DNA of 64,000 bases. It comes from an uncultured Pelagibacteraceae bacterium. Its GTDB lineage: Bacteria > Pseudomonadota > Alphaproteobacteria > Pelagibacterales > Pelagibacteraceae. Below are positions 1 through 7,467 of the stretch, in pieces. The position numbers were made by a program, and so were the translations under genes. The notes under the pieces are model-generated. The model was not told the DNA's origin, made no database searches, and worked only from the letters and a program-made list of their open reading frames with translations. The stretch lies in NCBI GenBank assembly GCA_902617975.1, contig CACMYV010000001.1, positions 96,564 through 160,563 of the forward strand, written 5' to 3'. Within the stretch, counting starts at the first letter, position 1. Every line of letters begins with the position of its first letter.

Positions 1-113
1 AATTGATCACCGCTAAGATTAACTTTTGTAAGCTTGTACTTAAAATCAATTTCCTCGAGCATAATGCTAATTTTCCAACCATTGGGAGTATCAGCAGTAA
101 AGAGTTCAATCAT
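1..113 (-). CDS. Glutathione S-transferase family protein, N-terminal part only
   Basis: The first 37 codons of a gene that runs out of the window on the left. The peptide begins MIELFTADTPNGWKIS and continues with a typical GST thioredoxin-fold start (beta1, then an Asn-Gly-x-Lys helix start, then LEEIDFKYKL). This resembles bacterial GSTs of the YfcG/YghU type, which act on glutathione or glutathionylated substrates in the cytoplasm. Its ATG overlaps the TGA of the upstream ferredoxin reductase gene as ATGA, so it is probably translationally coupled to that operon. The C-terminal helical domain lies outside the window, so the subfamily cannot be fixed. Confidence 0.75.
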   Translation of the reverse strand, partial: MIELFTADTPNGWKISIMLEEIDFKYKLTKVNLSGDQ

Positions 114-1126
114 TCTTTAACACCCAATCTATCTTTGATAGTGCTGGATGCGGTTGTAAATTCAAATCTATATTTTTCATCAGGTCTTGCATATTTGAAG
201 CAGCCTCTTGCAGCTAAAGCTCCTTCATGAAAACCTGAAAGTATTAACTTCAATTTGCCTGGATAAGTACAGATATCACCAATTGCAAATATTCCCTTTT
301 TATTTGTCTCGAAATTTTCTGTGTTTACTGGAATAGTTTTTTTATCTAAATTTAATCCCCATTCAACAATTGGACCTAATTGCATAATTAATCCAAAAAA
401 ACCTAAAACATAATCAGCTTTAATAACTTTACTTTCGCCTGACTCACTTTTTATTTCTACACTTTCTAACGAGCCATTTCCTTTGACATCTTTAATTGAG
501 TATTTGGTAATTAAATCGATAGTTTTATTATCACTTAATTCTTTTATTTTTTGAACACTTGCAGGAGCTCCTCTGAACTCATCTCTTCTGTGAACAAGTG
601 TTACTTTTGATGAATTAGATAATTCTATAGCCCAGTCAAGAGCGCTATCTCCACCTCCAAAAATAACTACTGATTTATCTTTAAAAATAGTTTTGTCTTT
701 TATTGAGTATAAAACTGATTTTCCGTCATACTTTTCAGCACTTTTAGTCGGGAATTTTCTTGGTTCAAATGAACCTACGCCACCCGCTATGACAATATTA
801 GGTGTTTCAAATTCTTTACCATTTAGCGTTTTAACTAACCATTTATTATTTTCATTTTTTAATTCTTGAACTCTATCACTTAAGTGAAAATTAAAATTAA
901 ATGGTTTTATTTGTTCAATTAAATTATTCGTAAGCTCTTCTCCTGTACATTTAGGAACTGCAGGAATATCATAAATTGGTTTGTCTGGATAAAGCTCAAT
1001 ACATTGTCCTCCAATTTTATCTAGGTTGTCTACAATTTCACATTTTAATCCGATGATCCCTAATTGGTGCGCACAGAATAAACCTGTGGGTCCCGCTCCA
1101 ATAATGACTACATCAGTTTTAATCAT
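110..1126 (-). CDS. Ferredoxin--NADP reductase, thioredoxin-reductase-like (YumC/FNR2 type)
   Basis: Predicted 338-aa FAD flavoprotein that passes electrons between NADPH and ferredoxin. An N-terminal FAD-binding GAGPTG lies at residues 10-15 and a second nucleotide-binding loop, GGGDSALDWA, lies mid-protein. The CxxC redox pair of true thioredoxin reductases is absent, as expected for the FNR2/YumC group. The start is placed at 1126 rather than at the longer in-frame start at 1192. The 1126 ATG gives the canonical beginning MIKTDVVIIGAG and overlaps the ferredoxin stop by one base (TAATG), while the longer version adds 22 residues translated over the ferredoxin 3' end. The ferredoxin upstream is the obvious redox partner. 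Confidence 0.85.
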   Translation of the reverse strand: MIKTDVVIIGAGPTGLFCAHQLGIIGLKCEIVDNLDKIGGQCIELYPDKPIYDIPAVPKCTGEELTNNLIEQIKPFNFNFHLSDRVQELKNENNKWLVKTLNGKEFETPNIVIAGGVGSFEPRKFPTKSAEKYDGKSVLYSIKDKTIFKDKSVVIFGGGDSALDWAIELSNSSKVTLVHRRDEFRGAPASVQKIKELSDNKTIDLITKYSIKDVKGNGSLESVEIKSESGESKVIKADYVLGFFGLIMQLGPIVEWGLNLDKKTIPVNTENFETNKKGIFAIGDICTYPGKLKLILSGFHEGALAARGCFKYARPDEKYRFEFTTASSTIKDRLGVKE

Positions 1127-1449
1127 TAAACTTGTTTCTCCGGCATATGTACAGTTAAACCCTCTAAGTCTTCTGAGACTATTAATTGACAACTTAATCT
1201 GCTATTAGATTTGGGTTCGAAGGCTTGATCTAACATATCATCTTCGCCCATTTCTTTCTCAGGCAATTTTTTGAACCATTCATCATCGTTAATATACACA
1301 TGGCAAGTTGCACAAGACATGCCTCCTCCACAATCTGCATCTATGCCTGGAATATCATTTTGTATAGCACCTTCCATTACACTAAGGCCATTAGCAACTT
1401 CAGCCTCATGTTCAGTACCATTAAATTCTATATATTTGATTTTTGCCAT
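1126..1449 (-). CDS. 2Fe-2S ferredoxin, adrenodoxin type
   Basis: A 107-aa soluble electron carrier. The four cluster ligands of the adrenodoxin/Fdx family are visible: Cys40, Cys46, Cys49 (CGGGMSCATCH) and Cys87 (RLSCQL). The acidic loop after Cys49 (NDDEW) is typical of the partner-docking surface. Length is normal for the family. It lies 134 bp downstream of proteorhodopsin, beyond a strong terminator, so it is either expressed by read-through or from its own promoter. It overlaps the reductase by one base. The SAR11 neighbourhood of proteorhodopsin, ferredoxin and reductase suggests a shared redox role in the light, but that is inference. No good Shine-Dalgarno sequence is seen. Confidence 0.88.
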   Translation of the reverse strand: MAKIKYIEFNGTEHEAEVANGLSVMEGAIQNDIPGIDADCGGGMSCATCHVYINDDEWFKKLPEKEMGEDDMLDQAFEPKSNSRLSCQLIVSEDLEGLTVHMPEKQV

Positions 1450-1527
1450 AATAAATAAATAATTCTTATAAACTAATTTGCGACTGCGGCAAATTTTTGA
1501 AATTTAGCATTTTCTAATTTTAGACCA

Positions 1528-1567
1528 AAAAAAAAGGCAGGTATGTTTTAGCATACCCGCCTCTTTT
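1528..1567 (-). terminator. Rho-independent terminator after proteorhodopsin
   Basis: Read on the minus strand, a 10-bp stem (1561-1552 with 1545-1536) closes a 6-nt loop and is followed by nine T residues. The only non-Watson-Crick pair is a G.U wobble on the minus strand, which becomes an A-C mismatch on the plus strand, so the element is oriented for the minus-strand rhodopsin transcript. It lies about 20 bp after the rhodopsin stop codon. Confidence 0.85.
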
Positions 1568-1583
1568 TAATATTAAAAGCTAA

Positions 1584-2354
1584 TTATCTAGCTCGTGCTC
1601 CACCTTGTGAAACTGCTGCTGACCAGATTACTAGACCAAAAGCAATTTTGTTGATGAAGTCTGCTAAGTTGTAAATCACGTTCAATGAGTTAGCGTCTAC
1701 TCCACCTACTAGGTAACCAAAAATGTAACCTAATGGGTAAATAGCCCAACCAATCGTTACGATCATTCTCATAGCGCCCCATGCAGTTGCTAATGGCTTG
1801 TTTCCAGTTTTAGCTGCAATTTTTCCAGCTTCACCAGAGAATACTTCATATAAGATGTAGATCCATCCAGCCATACCGACTATGAAACCAAGCATAGCAT
1901 TGATGTAACCTGCTTCTCCTAAGTATCCACCAATTAACATCACAAGCGAACCAATTAATAATCTCCAGAAGATTGCTCCTGGGATTTTCTTAACTGCTGC
2001 TAGAATTAAGTAAAACTCGATCATCTGTAATGGTACAGTGATTAACCAATCAATATATCTATATACTGTTGGAGAATCTCCAGTCATTACCCATACATCT
2101 CTCATGTACATGTAGTGAATGAATGCAACACCAGTTACAAGACCAGCTACTGTTACTGAAGTTTTCCAGCCTGCTGCAACAGTATTTCTTTCCATGAAGA
2201 AGAATACTGTAGCTGCTGCCATACCCATTGCGATTACCCAAAAGGAAATCCCAACGAAGTCGTCAGAAGCTAACATAGCAGTTGCTGCGTTTGCTGCACC
2301 AGTAAGACCAAATAGAGCCACTGCTGCTAATGCAAACATTTTAAGTTTTTTCAT
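1584..2354 (-). CDS. Proteorhodopsin, blue-absorbing type
   Basis: A 256-aa light-driven proton pump of the inner membrane: cleavable signal peptide (ending near ANA, residues 21-23) followed by seven transmembrane helices. Using the +5 offset to the classic green proteorhodopsin, the key residues are all present: His80 (His75), Arg99 (Arg94), proton acceptor Asp102 (Asp97), proton donor Glu113 (Glu108) and the retinal Schiff-base Lys236 (Lys231). The spectral tuning position (residue 105 in the standard protein) is Gln110, the blue-absorbing variant common in clear open-ocean lineages. A strong Shine-Dalgarno (GAGGGAG) precedes the ATG. The base composition is less AT-rich than its neighbours, as expected for a highly expressed gene. 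No retinal biosynthesis genes are in the window. Confidence 0.98.
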   Translation of the reverse strand: MKKLKMFALAAVALFGLTGAANAATAMLASDDFVGISFWVIAMGMAAATVFFFMERNTVAAGWKTSVTVAGLVTGVAFIHYMYMRDVWVMTGDSPTVYRYIDWLITVPLQMIEFYLILAAVKKIPGAIFWRLLIGSLVMLIGGYLGEAGYINAMLGFIVGMAGWIYILYEVFSGEAGKIAAKTGNKPLATAWGAMRMIVTIGWAIYPLGYIFGYLVGGVDANSLNVIYNLADFINKIAFGLVIWSAAVSQGGARAR

Positions 2355-2568
2355 AAAAAACTCCCTCTCGTTAGTTTTTTTTAGTTTAAATTTAAACTAC
2401 GGACAAACCACAAAGGTTTCTCCAAAGTTAGGGGCTTAATATCAAATTAAATTAGTTTGTTGAAGACTTTTTGCCGCGTTATAAGTGTTGATTTTACTGA
2501 CTTTTTAAAATTAAATACAACCTGTTGCATAAAATCAATAGAAAAATGACACCAAATAGCAAATCAAA
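2355..2568. promoter_or_regulatory. Divergent control region between proteorhodopsin and propionate-CoA ligase, with leader palindrome and hairpin
   Basis: This 214-bp gap holds the 5' regions of two divergent genes. Towards proteorhodopsin it contains an 18-bp perfect palindrome at 2382-2399 (TAGTTTAAATTTAAACTA), then a hairpin at 2401-2423 with 9-bp arms (one internal mismatch) and a 5-nt loop. Both lie 28-70 bp upstream of the rhodopsin ATG and would fall in the leader RNA if transcription starts upstream of about 2425. I see no clear sigma70 hexamer pair, so promoter positions are not assigned. The palindrome could be a protein-binding operator; the hairpin could act in the RNA. Confidence 0.5.
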
Positions 2569-4464
2569 ATGAATAGAAATTATAAAGAAATTTACGACGA
2601 ATCTCTAAAAAATCCTAAGGAATTTTGGCAGAAAGTTTCTGAAGATGTATTTTGGTTCAAAAAACCAACTAAGATTTTAAAAAAAGACAACCCTCCGTTC
2701 TATAAATGGTTTGAAGATGGTGTAACAAATACATGCTACAATGCCTTAGATCTTCACATTGATCAAGGAAGAGGTGATAAAACTGCTTTAATCTATGACA
2801 GTCCTATAACAGAAAATAAAGCAAAGTTCACTTTCAAAGAATTAAAAGAAAAAGTTTCAAAATTTGCAGGCGCTTTAGATAAGCAAGGAGTTAAAAAAGG
2901 AGATCGAGTAATAATTTATATGCCGATGATACCAGAAGCGGTAGTTGCGATGCTTGCATGTGGGAGAATTGGAGCAATTCACTCAGTTGTATTCGGTGGT
3001 TTTGCCTCAAATGAACTAGCTAGCAGAATTGATGATAGTAAAGCTAAAATTTTAATTACAGCATCATGTGGATTTGAGCCTGGAAGAACAGTTGAATATA
3101 GACCACTTGTTGATGGGGCTTTAAAATTAGCAAAACACCAAGTTGAAAAAGTAATATTATTTCAAAGAAAAGGACACGAGGTAAAATTAAATAAACCATT
3201 AGAAATAAGTTGGGATGAAGCACTATCTGGAGCAGATGATAAAGATTGCGTTGAGATGGGTGCCAATGATTATGCTTACATCCTTTATACTTCAGGAACT
3301 ACTGGTATTCCAAAGGGGATTGTTCGAGATATTGGTGGTCACATAGTTGCTCTTAAATGGACAATGAAAAATATTTATAACATTGATCAAGATGATGTAT
3401 GGTGGTCAGCAAGTGATATTGGTTGGATAGTTGGACATTCATATATTGTTTATGCTCCATTATTCAAAGGTTGTGCAACTCTTTTATTTGAAGGCAAACC
3501 TGTGGGAACTCCTGATGCTGGAGTATTCTGGAGAATTATTTCAGAATATAAAATCAAATCTTTATTTACTGCTCCAACAGCATTTAGGGCAATTAAGAAA
3601 GAAGATCCAGAAGGTAAGTTTTTTTCTAAATATGATTTAAGTTCATTTGAGTCATTATTTTTAGCAGGTGAAAGAGCAGATCCCGATACAATTAAATGGG
3701 CTGAAAATTTACTTAAGGTTCCTGTAATTGATCATTGGTGGCAAACTGAAACAAGTTGGGCAATAAGTTCAAACTGTACTGGAATTGAAATGCAAGAAAC
3801 AAAATATGGGTCTGCTTGTAAAGCGGTTCCAGGTTATGATGTAAAAATAATTAAACCAGATCAAACAATAGCAAAACCAAATGAGATGGGAGATATTGTG
3901 GTTAAACTTCCACTTCCTCCAGGTACTTTTCCAACTTTATGGAATGCAGATGAAAGATATAAAGAAAATTATATGTCAAATTATAATGGCTACTACCAAA
4001 CTTACGATGCAGGGCATATTGATGATGATGGATATATTTGGATTATGTCTAGAACAGATGACATAATAAACGTTGCAGGTCATAGACTTTCAACTGGAGC
4101 AATAGAAGAAGTTTTGTCAGAGCATCAATCTGTTGCTGAATGTGCAGTGATAGGAATTAAAGATCAACTAAAAGGTCAATTACCAATTGGTTTAATTGCC
4201 CTAAAAGCGGGAGTTTCAAAGGATAATGATACTATTTCAAAAGAGTGTGTTCAAATGGTTAGAGATAAAGTCGGACCTGTTGCGGCTTTTAAAATTGCAA
4301 TTGTCGTTAAAAGATTACCCAAAACCAGATCTGGAAAAGTATTAAGAGGAACAATTAGAAAAATTGCTGACAAAGAAGAATATAAAATGCCGGCAACAAT
4401 TGATGATCCTGCTATACTTGACGAGATAAAAGAAGATTTAATAAATAGCAATATTTTAAAGTAA
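2569..4464 (+). CDS. prpE: Propionate--CoA ligase (acetyl-CoA synthetase superfamily)
   Basis: A 631-aa AMP-forming acyl-CoA synthetase. The adenylate-binding loop YTSGTTGIPKG lies near residue 242, and the C-terminal catalytic lysine is in PKTRSGKVLRG (about residues 585-595). Sequence features such as the ASCGFEPGRT segment, IVRDIGGHIVAL after the P-loop and GHRLSTGAIEEVL fit the PrpE/ACSS3 branch better than acetate-specific Acs, so propionate is the likely substrate, giving propionyl-CoA in the cytoplasm. The length is normal for PrpE. Its TAA overlaps the ATG of the following SMR transporter by one base. Acetate as an alternative substrate cannot be excluded from sequence. Confidence 0.82.
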   Translation: MNRNYKEIYDESLKNPKEFWQKVSEDVFWFKKPTKILKKDNPPFYKWFEDGVTNTCYNALDLHIDQGRGDKTALIYDSPITENKAKFTFKELKEKVSKFAGALDKQGVKKGDRVIIYMPMIPEAVVAMLACGRIGAIHSVVFGGFASNELASRIDDSKAKILITASCGFEPGRTVEYRPLVDGALKLAKHQVEKVILFQRKGHEVKLNKPLEISWDEALSGADDKDCVEMGANDYAYILYTSGTTGIPKGIVRDIGGHIVALKWTMKNIYNIDQDDVWWSASDIGWIVGHSYIVYAPLFKGCATLLFEGKPVGTPDAGVFWRIISEYKIKSLFTAPTAFRAIKKEDPEGKFFSKYDLSSFESLFLAGERADPDTIKWAENLLKVPVIDHWWQTETSWAISSNCTGIEMQETKYGSACKAVPGYDVKIIKPDQTIAKPNEMGDIVVKLPLPPGTFPTLWNADERYKENYMSNYNGYYQTYDAGHIDDDGYIWIMSRTDDIINVAGHRLSTGAIEEVLSEHQSVAECAVIGIKDQLKGQLPIGLIALKAGVSKDNDTISKECVQMVRDKVGPVAAFKIAIVVKRLPKTRSGKVLRGTIRKIADKEEYKMPATIDDPAILDEIKEDLINSNILK

Positions 4465-4796
4465 TGCTTAAGACATATCTTTTTTTAGTAGGAGCAATCA
4501 TTTGTGAAGTTTGTGGGACAATGCTTCTTCCTGTTACTCAAAACTTTACAAAAATAACTCCAACAGTATTTTTAGCTGGATTTTATCTTTCTGCTTTTTA
4601 TTTGCTTACGTTTGTTGTTGATAAATTGCCAATTGCAATTGTTTATGGAACTTGGAGCGGACTTGGTATTTTTACTATAGCAATATTGGGCTATATTTTT
4701 TTTAAACAATCTTTAAGTTGGCAGGCTATATTGGGTATGTTTCTAATTGTTGTTGGAGTAACACTTGTAAACATGTATTCAAGTAAAACTATATAA
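4464..4796 (+). CDS. Small multidrug resistance (SMR) family transporter
   Basis: A 110-aa inner-membrane protein with four transmembrane helices, the normal SMR length. The essential membrane-embedded acidic residue of EmrE (Glu14) is matched by Glu15 in AIICEVCGT, and the conserved YGTWSGLG around residue 62 corresponds to the EmrE YAVWSGLG loop. SMR proteins are proton-coupled exporters of cationic compounds, quaternary ammonium metabolites or guanidinium, working as antiparallel dimers. The start overlaps the propionate-CoA ligase stop (TAATG), so the pair forms a two-gene operon. The substrate is unknown. Confidence 0.85.
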   Translation: MLKTYLFLVGAIICEVCGTMLLPVTQNFTKITPTVFLAGFYLSAFYLLTFVVDKLPIAIVYGTWSGLGIFTIAILGYIFFKQSLSWQAILGMFLIVVGVTLVNMYSSKTI

Positions 4797-4797
4797 A

Positions 4798-6108
4798 TCA
4801 ATCAAAAAGAATTGGTTTGCCAGACGGATCTCCTAAAATTTTATCTTCTTTCATTTTAATATCTCCGTTAATAATTGTATAAACTGGTGTACCTTTAAAT
4901 TTATATCCATCAAACGGGCTCCATCCACACTTACTATGAATATTTTCATTTTTAATTTCTATAGTCCTATTCATATCTATTATTGTGAAATCAGCATCAT
5001 AATCTTTTTTGATGAAACCTTTATTTTTAATACCGAATACTGAAACTGGATTCTCACAAAGAAGTTTAATTAGTTGATCCAATGTAAGTTTTTTATCATT
5101 AACATGGTTAAGCATGACAGGTAATAAAGTTTGCACACCTGGCATTCCAGATGGCGAGTGCGGATATTCTTTTAGTTTGTTTTCTTTCAAATGCGGTGCA
5201 TGGTCTGAGCCAATAGTATCGTTATAATTATTTCTAATAGCGTACCACAATCTATCATAATGAGACTTATCTCTTAAAGGAGGGTTCATCTGGGCAAAAG
5301 TTCCAAGTTTGTCATAACAATTCGGCGCATATATTGTTAAATGCTGAGGCGTAATTTCAAAAGTTATGTTTCCTTTATTTTGAGAAAGGAAATCTACTTC
5401 TTCTTTTGTTGTAACATGCAATATATGTGCTTTTTTATTAAGTCTTTTTGCAATCCTAACAATCCTTCTTGTAGACGACATTGCACATTCCTCATTCCTC
5501 CATACAGGATGAGTATGAACATTGCCTTTTTCAATTAATTTTTTTCTCAAGTTAATTATTTCTTCATCTTCAGAATGAACTGCAACTATTTTTGAGGTAT
5601 TCTGAAAGACTTTTTCAATATCTTCTTCTTTATCCACTAATAAATTTCCAGTTGAGGAACCTGCAAAAAGTTTGACTCCACAACATCCATCTAATCCTTT
5701 AAGCTTTGCCAAATCGAAGGAATTATCTGGAGTTGCTCCAAAATAAAAAGCATAATTTGAATACATTCTATTTTTCGCGAGATTTAGCTTATTATTAAAT
5801 TCTTTCATATTTGCTGTTGGAGGGTTTGTATTTGGCATCTCAAAAACACTTGTAATACCTCCAGCAATAGCCGCTTTACTACCAGTATGTAAGTCCTCTG
5901 CATTAGTTGATCCGGGCTCACGAAAATGAACTTGAGTATCCATGCAACCAGGTAAAACTAATAAATTACTTGCATCAACAGTTTCTTTGCTTTTTTCCTT
6001 GTTTAAATCACCAAATGTTGTGATTTTTCCCTTCTGAATTCCAATATTAGTCTTAGTAATTTTTCCGTCGATATAACACTCTCCATTTTTTATTATAAGA
6101 TCTAACAT
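4798..6108 (-). CDS. pyrC: Dihydroorotase, class I type (first metal-site His replaced by Gln)
   Basis: A 436-aa cyclic amidohydrolase related to dihydroorotase, which closes carbamoyl-aspartate to dihydroorotate in pyrimidine synthesis. The signature after beta1 reads DTQVHFREPG (Asp57 to Gly66), so the first His of the usual HxH metal pair is Gln59 while His61 is kept. The later metal and substrate motifs remain: GVKLFAGSSTG with the lysine, AVHSEDE, HILHVTT and SDHAPH. A DxQxHFREPG motif is, as I recall, found in a group of alphaproteobacterial proteins annotated as dihydroorotase, so this may be lineage-typical; the protein could also be a dihydroorotase-like partner. carA and carB are 46 kb away in the same window. 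It converges on the SMR gene with a one-base gap. Confidence 0.78.
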   Translation of the reverse strand: MLDLIIKNGECYIDGKITKTNIGIQKGKITTFGDLNKEKSKETVDASNLLVLPGCMDTQVHFREPGSTNAEDLHTGSKAAIAGGITSVFEMPNTNPPTANMKEFNNKLNLAKNRMYSNYAFYFGATPDNSFDLAKLKGLDGCCGVKLFAGSSTGNLLVDKEEDIEKVFQNTSKIVAVHSEDEEIINLRKKLIEKGNVHTHPVWRNEECAMSSTRRIVRIAKRLNKKAHILHVTTKEEVDFLSQNKGNITFEITPQHLTIYAPNCYDKLGTFAQMNPPLRDKSHYDRLWYAIRNNYNDTIGSDHAPHLKENKLKEYPHSPSGMPGVQTLLPVMLNHVNDKKLTLDQLIKLLCENPVSVFGIKNKGFIKKDYDADFTIIDMNRTIEIKNENIHSKCGWSPFDGYKFKGTPVYTIINGDIKMKEDKILGDPSGKPILFD

Positions 6109-6151
6109 TTTATGAAATCGTTATTATATCATTATATAAAACCATGCAATC

Positions 6152-7042
6152 ATGAAAAAAAATAATGTATTTATCTTAGAAGACAGAGGACTTCTTTATG
6201 TTTCGGGTGAAGACTGTAAAGAATTTTTACAAAATATAGTTACAAATAATATTAACAAAGTGGATGAAAAAAATTCATGTTATTCTGCTTTACTTACTCC
6301 ACAGGGAAAATATTTGTATGACTTCAATATATTAAAACATAAGTCTGGATATTTTTTAGATTGTGAGAAAAAAAATATTGATAATTTATTTAATCAATTA
6401 AATTTATACAAACTTAGATCAAAAGTAGAAATTTTAAATTTAAGTAATGAATTTGTAATTGCAGTTATTAGTAAAGAAAGATTTTTGGATATGGAAAATT
6501 CAAGTTCTTATGCTGGTTGTACAATTAAATTTAGAGAGGATAGTGTTTTTTTAGATCCTAGAAATATAGAGCTTGGAGCAAGAATAGTAACTAATTTAGA
6601 AAAATTATATTTATCATTAAAAAAACTTAGTCTTCAAAGCGCTGATAAAAATGAATATTACAAATTAAGTCATAAAATTGGTATTCCACAAAATAATACT
6701 GAAAAACTTCAAAATAAACTTTTTGGCATTGAGTGTAACTTTGATGAATTAAATGCAATAGACTTTAAAAAAGGATGTTACGTAGGCCAGGAAAATACTG
6801 CCAGAATTAAATTAAAAGATAAATTGAATAAACGTCTTCTTCCAATTGAAATAATTGAAGGCGATTTAGAAAATGAAATTATATCGTTTGAGAAAGATGA
6901 GATAGGGAAAATATTAATTAAAGATGATTATCCATATGCAATAATCAAAATAAACAATGAAAAATTTGATTTTGATAAAATATTTAATTGCGGTTCTGCT
7001 AAGATAAAAGTTAAAAAACCTGATTGGCTTGAAATTACTTAG
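6152..7042 (+). CDS. ygfZ: Folate-binding protein YgfZ
   Basis: A 296-aa cytoplasmic protein of the GcvT-like fold. It carries the diagnostic YgfZ motif KGCYVGQE (about residues 207-214), whose cysteine is needed for function in the family. YgfZ/IBA57 proteins use tetrahydrofolate to support assembly or repair of certain iron-sulfur enzymes such as MiaB. The length is close to the E. coli protein (326 aa), slightly shorter. The N-terminal part (GLLYVSGEDCKEFLQNI...) is a typical folate-binding region of the family. Its 3' end overlaps the convergent MazG-like gene by 8 bp. Confidence 0.88.
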   Translation: MKKNNVFILEDRGLLYVSGEDCKEFLQNIVTNNINKVDEKNSCYSALLTPQGKYLYDFNILKHKSGYFLDCEKKNIDNLFNQLNLYKLRSKVEILNLSNEFVIAVISKERFLDMENSSSYAGCTIKFREDSVFLDPRNIELGARIVTNLEKLYLSLKKLSLQSADKNEYYKLSHKIGIPQNNTEKLQNKLFGIECNFDELNAIDFKKGCYVGQENTARIKLKDKLNKRLLPIEIIEGDLENEIISFEKDEIGKILIKDDYPYAIIKINNEKFDFDKIFNCGSAKIKVKKPDWLEIT

Positions 7043-7406
7043 TATATTTGGATAAGTCTGGTTTAAAATAATTTGGACCTTTCATCACCTTACCTTGATC
7101 GTTAAAGATTGGCTTACCATCTAATCCAAGTTTACTCATGTTTGAATTCTGAACTTCATCAAAACAAGCGTCTAAATCAATCCCAAATGCATGTCCTGCT
7201 CCATATGTTACATATAAAATATCGGTTAAAGCGTCAGCTGCTTCTAAGAGGTCATTATTATCTAAGGCTTGTTTAAACTCATCTAATTCCTCTTTGATCA
7301 AATTGTATCTAAGCATATTAATTTTATCAGAACTGAAAGATGGTCTTGATTTAACTTCTTGCCCAAAAGTCTTCATAAAATTTTTTACTTTTTGAAAATT
7401 TGTCAT
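7035..7406 (-). CDS. MazG-like / phosphoribosyl-ATP pyrophosphohydrolase-superfamily protein
   Basis: A 123-aa all-alpha NTP pyrophosphatase. The metal-binding pattern EELDEF (about residues 36-41) followed by EAADALTDILY (about 56-66) is the ExxE ... ExxD arrangement of the MazG/PRA-PH/dUTPase-like helical fold. Such enzymes cleave NTPs or non-canonical nucleotides to monophosphates; the specific substrate is not readable here. A good ribosome-binding site (AGGAG) lies 5 nt before the ATG. It is a single-gene unit, convergent with ygfZ and divergent from fumC. Confidence 0.78.
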   Translation of the reverse strand: MTNFQKVKNFMKTFGQEVKSRPSFSSDKINMLRYNLIKEELDEFKQALDNNDLLEAADALTDILYVTYGAGHAFGIDLDACFDEVQNSNMSKLGLDGKPIFNDQGKVMKGPNYFKPDLSKYTK

Positions 7407-7467
7407 TTTACTCCTGTAAGATTAATAAAAACTAGTATATAAATTATTTAATTACTTTTTCAAACAA

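Noticed and set aside
1127..1192. 22-residue N-terminal extension of the ferredoxin reductase
   Set aside because: It is translated from the ferredoxin 3' end in another frame; the ATG at 1126 starts the FAD-binding strand.
2119..2439. 106-aa reading frame antisense to proteorhodopsin
   Set aside because: Covers the rhodopsin N-terminus and leader in antisense, with no start signal or domain.
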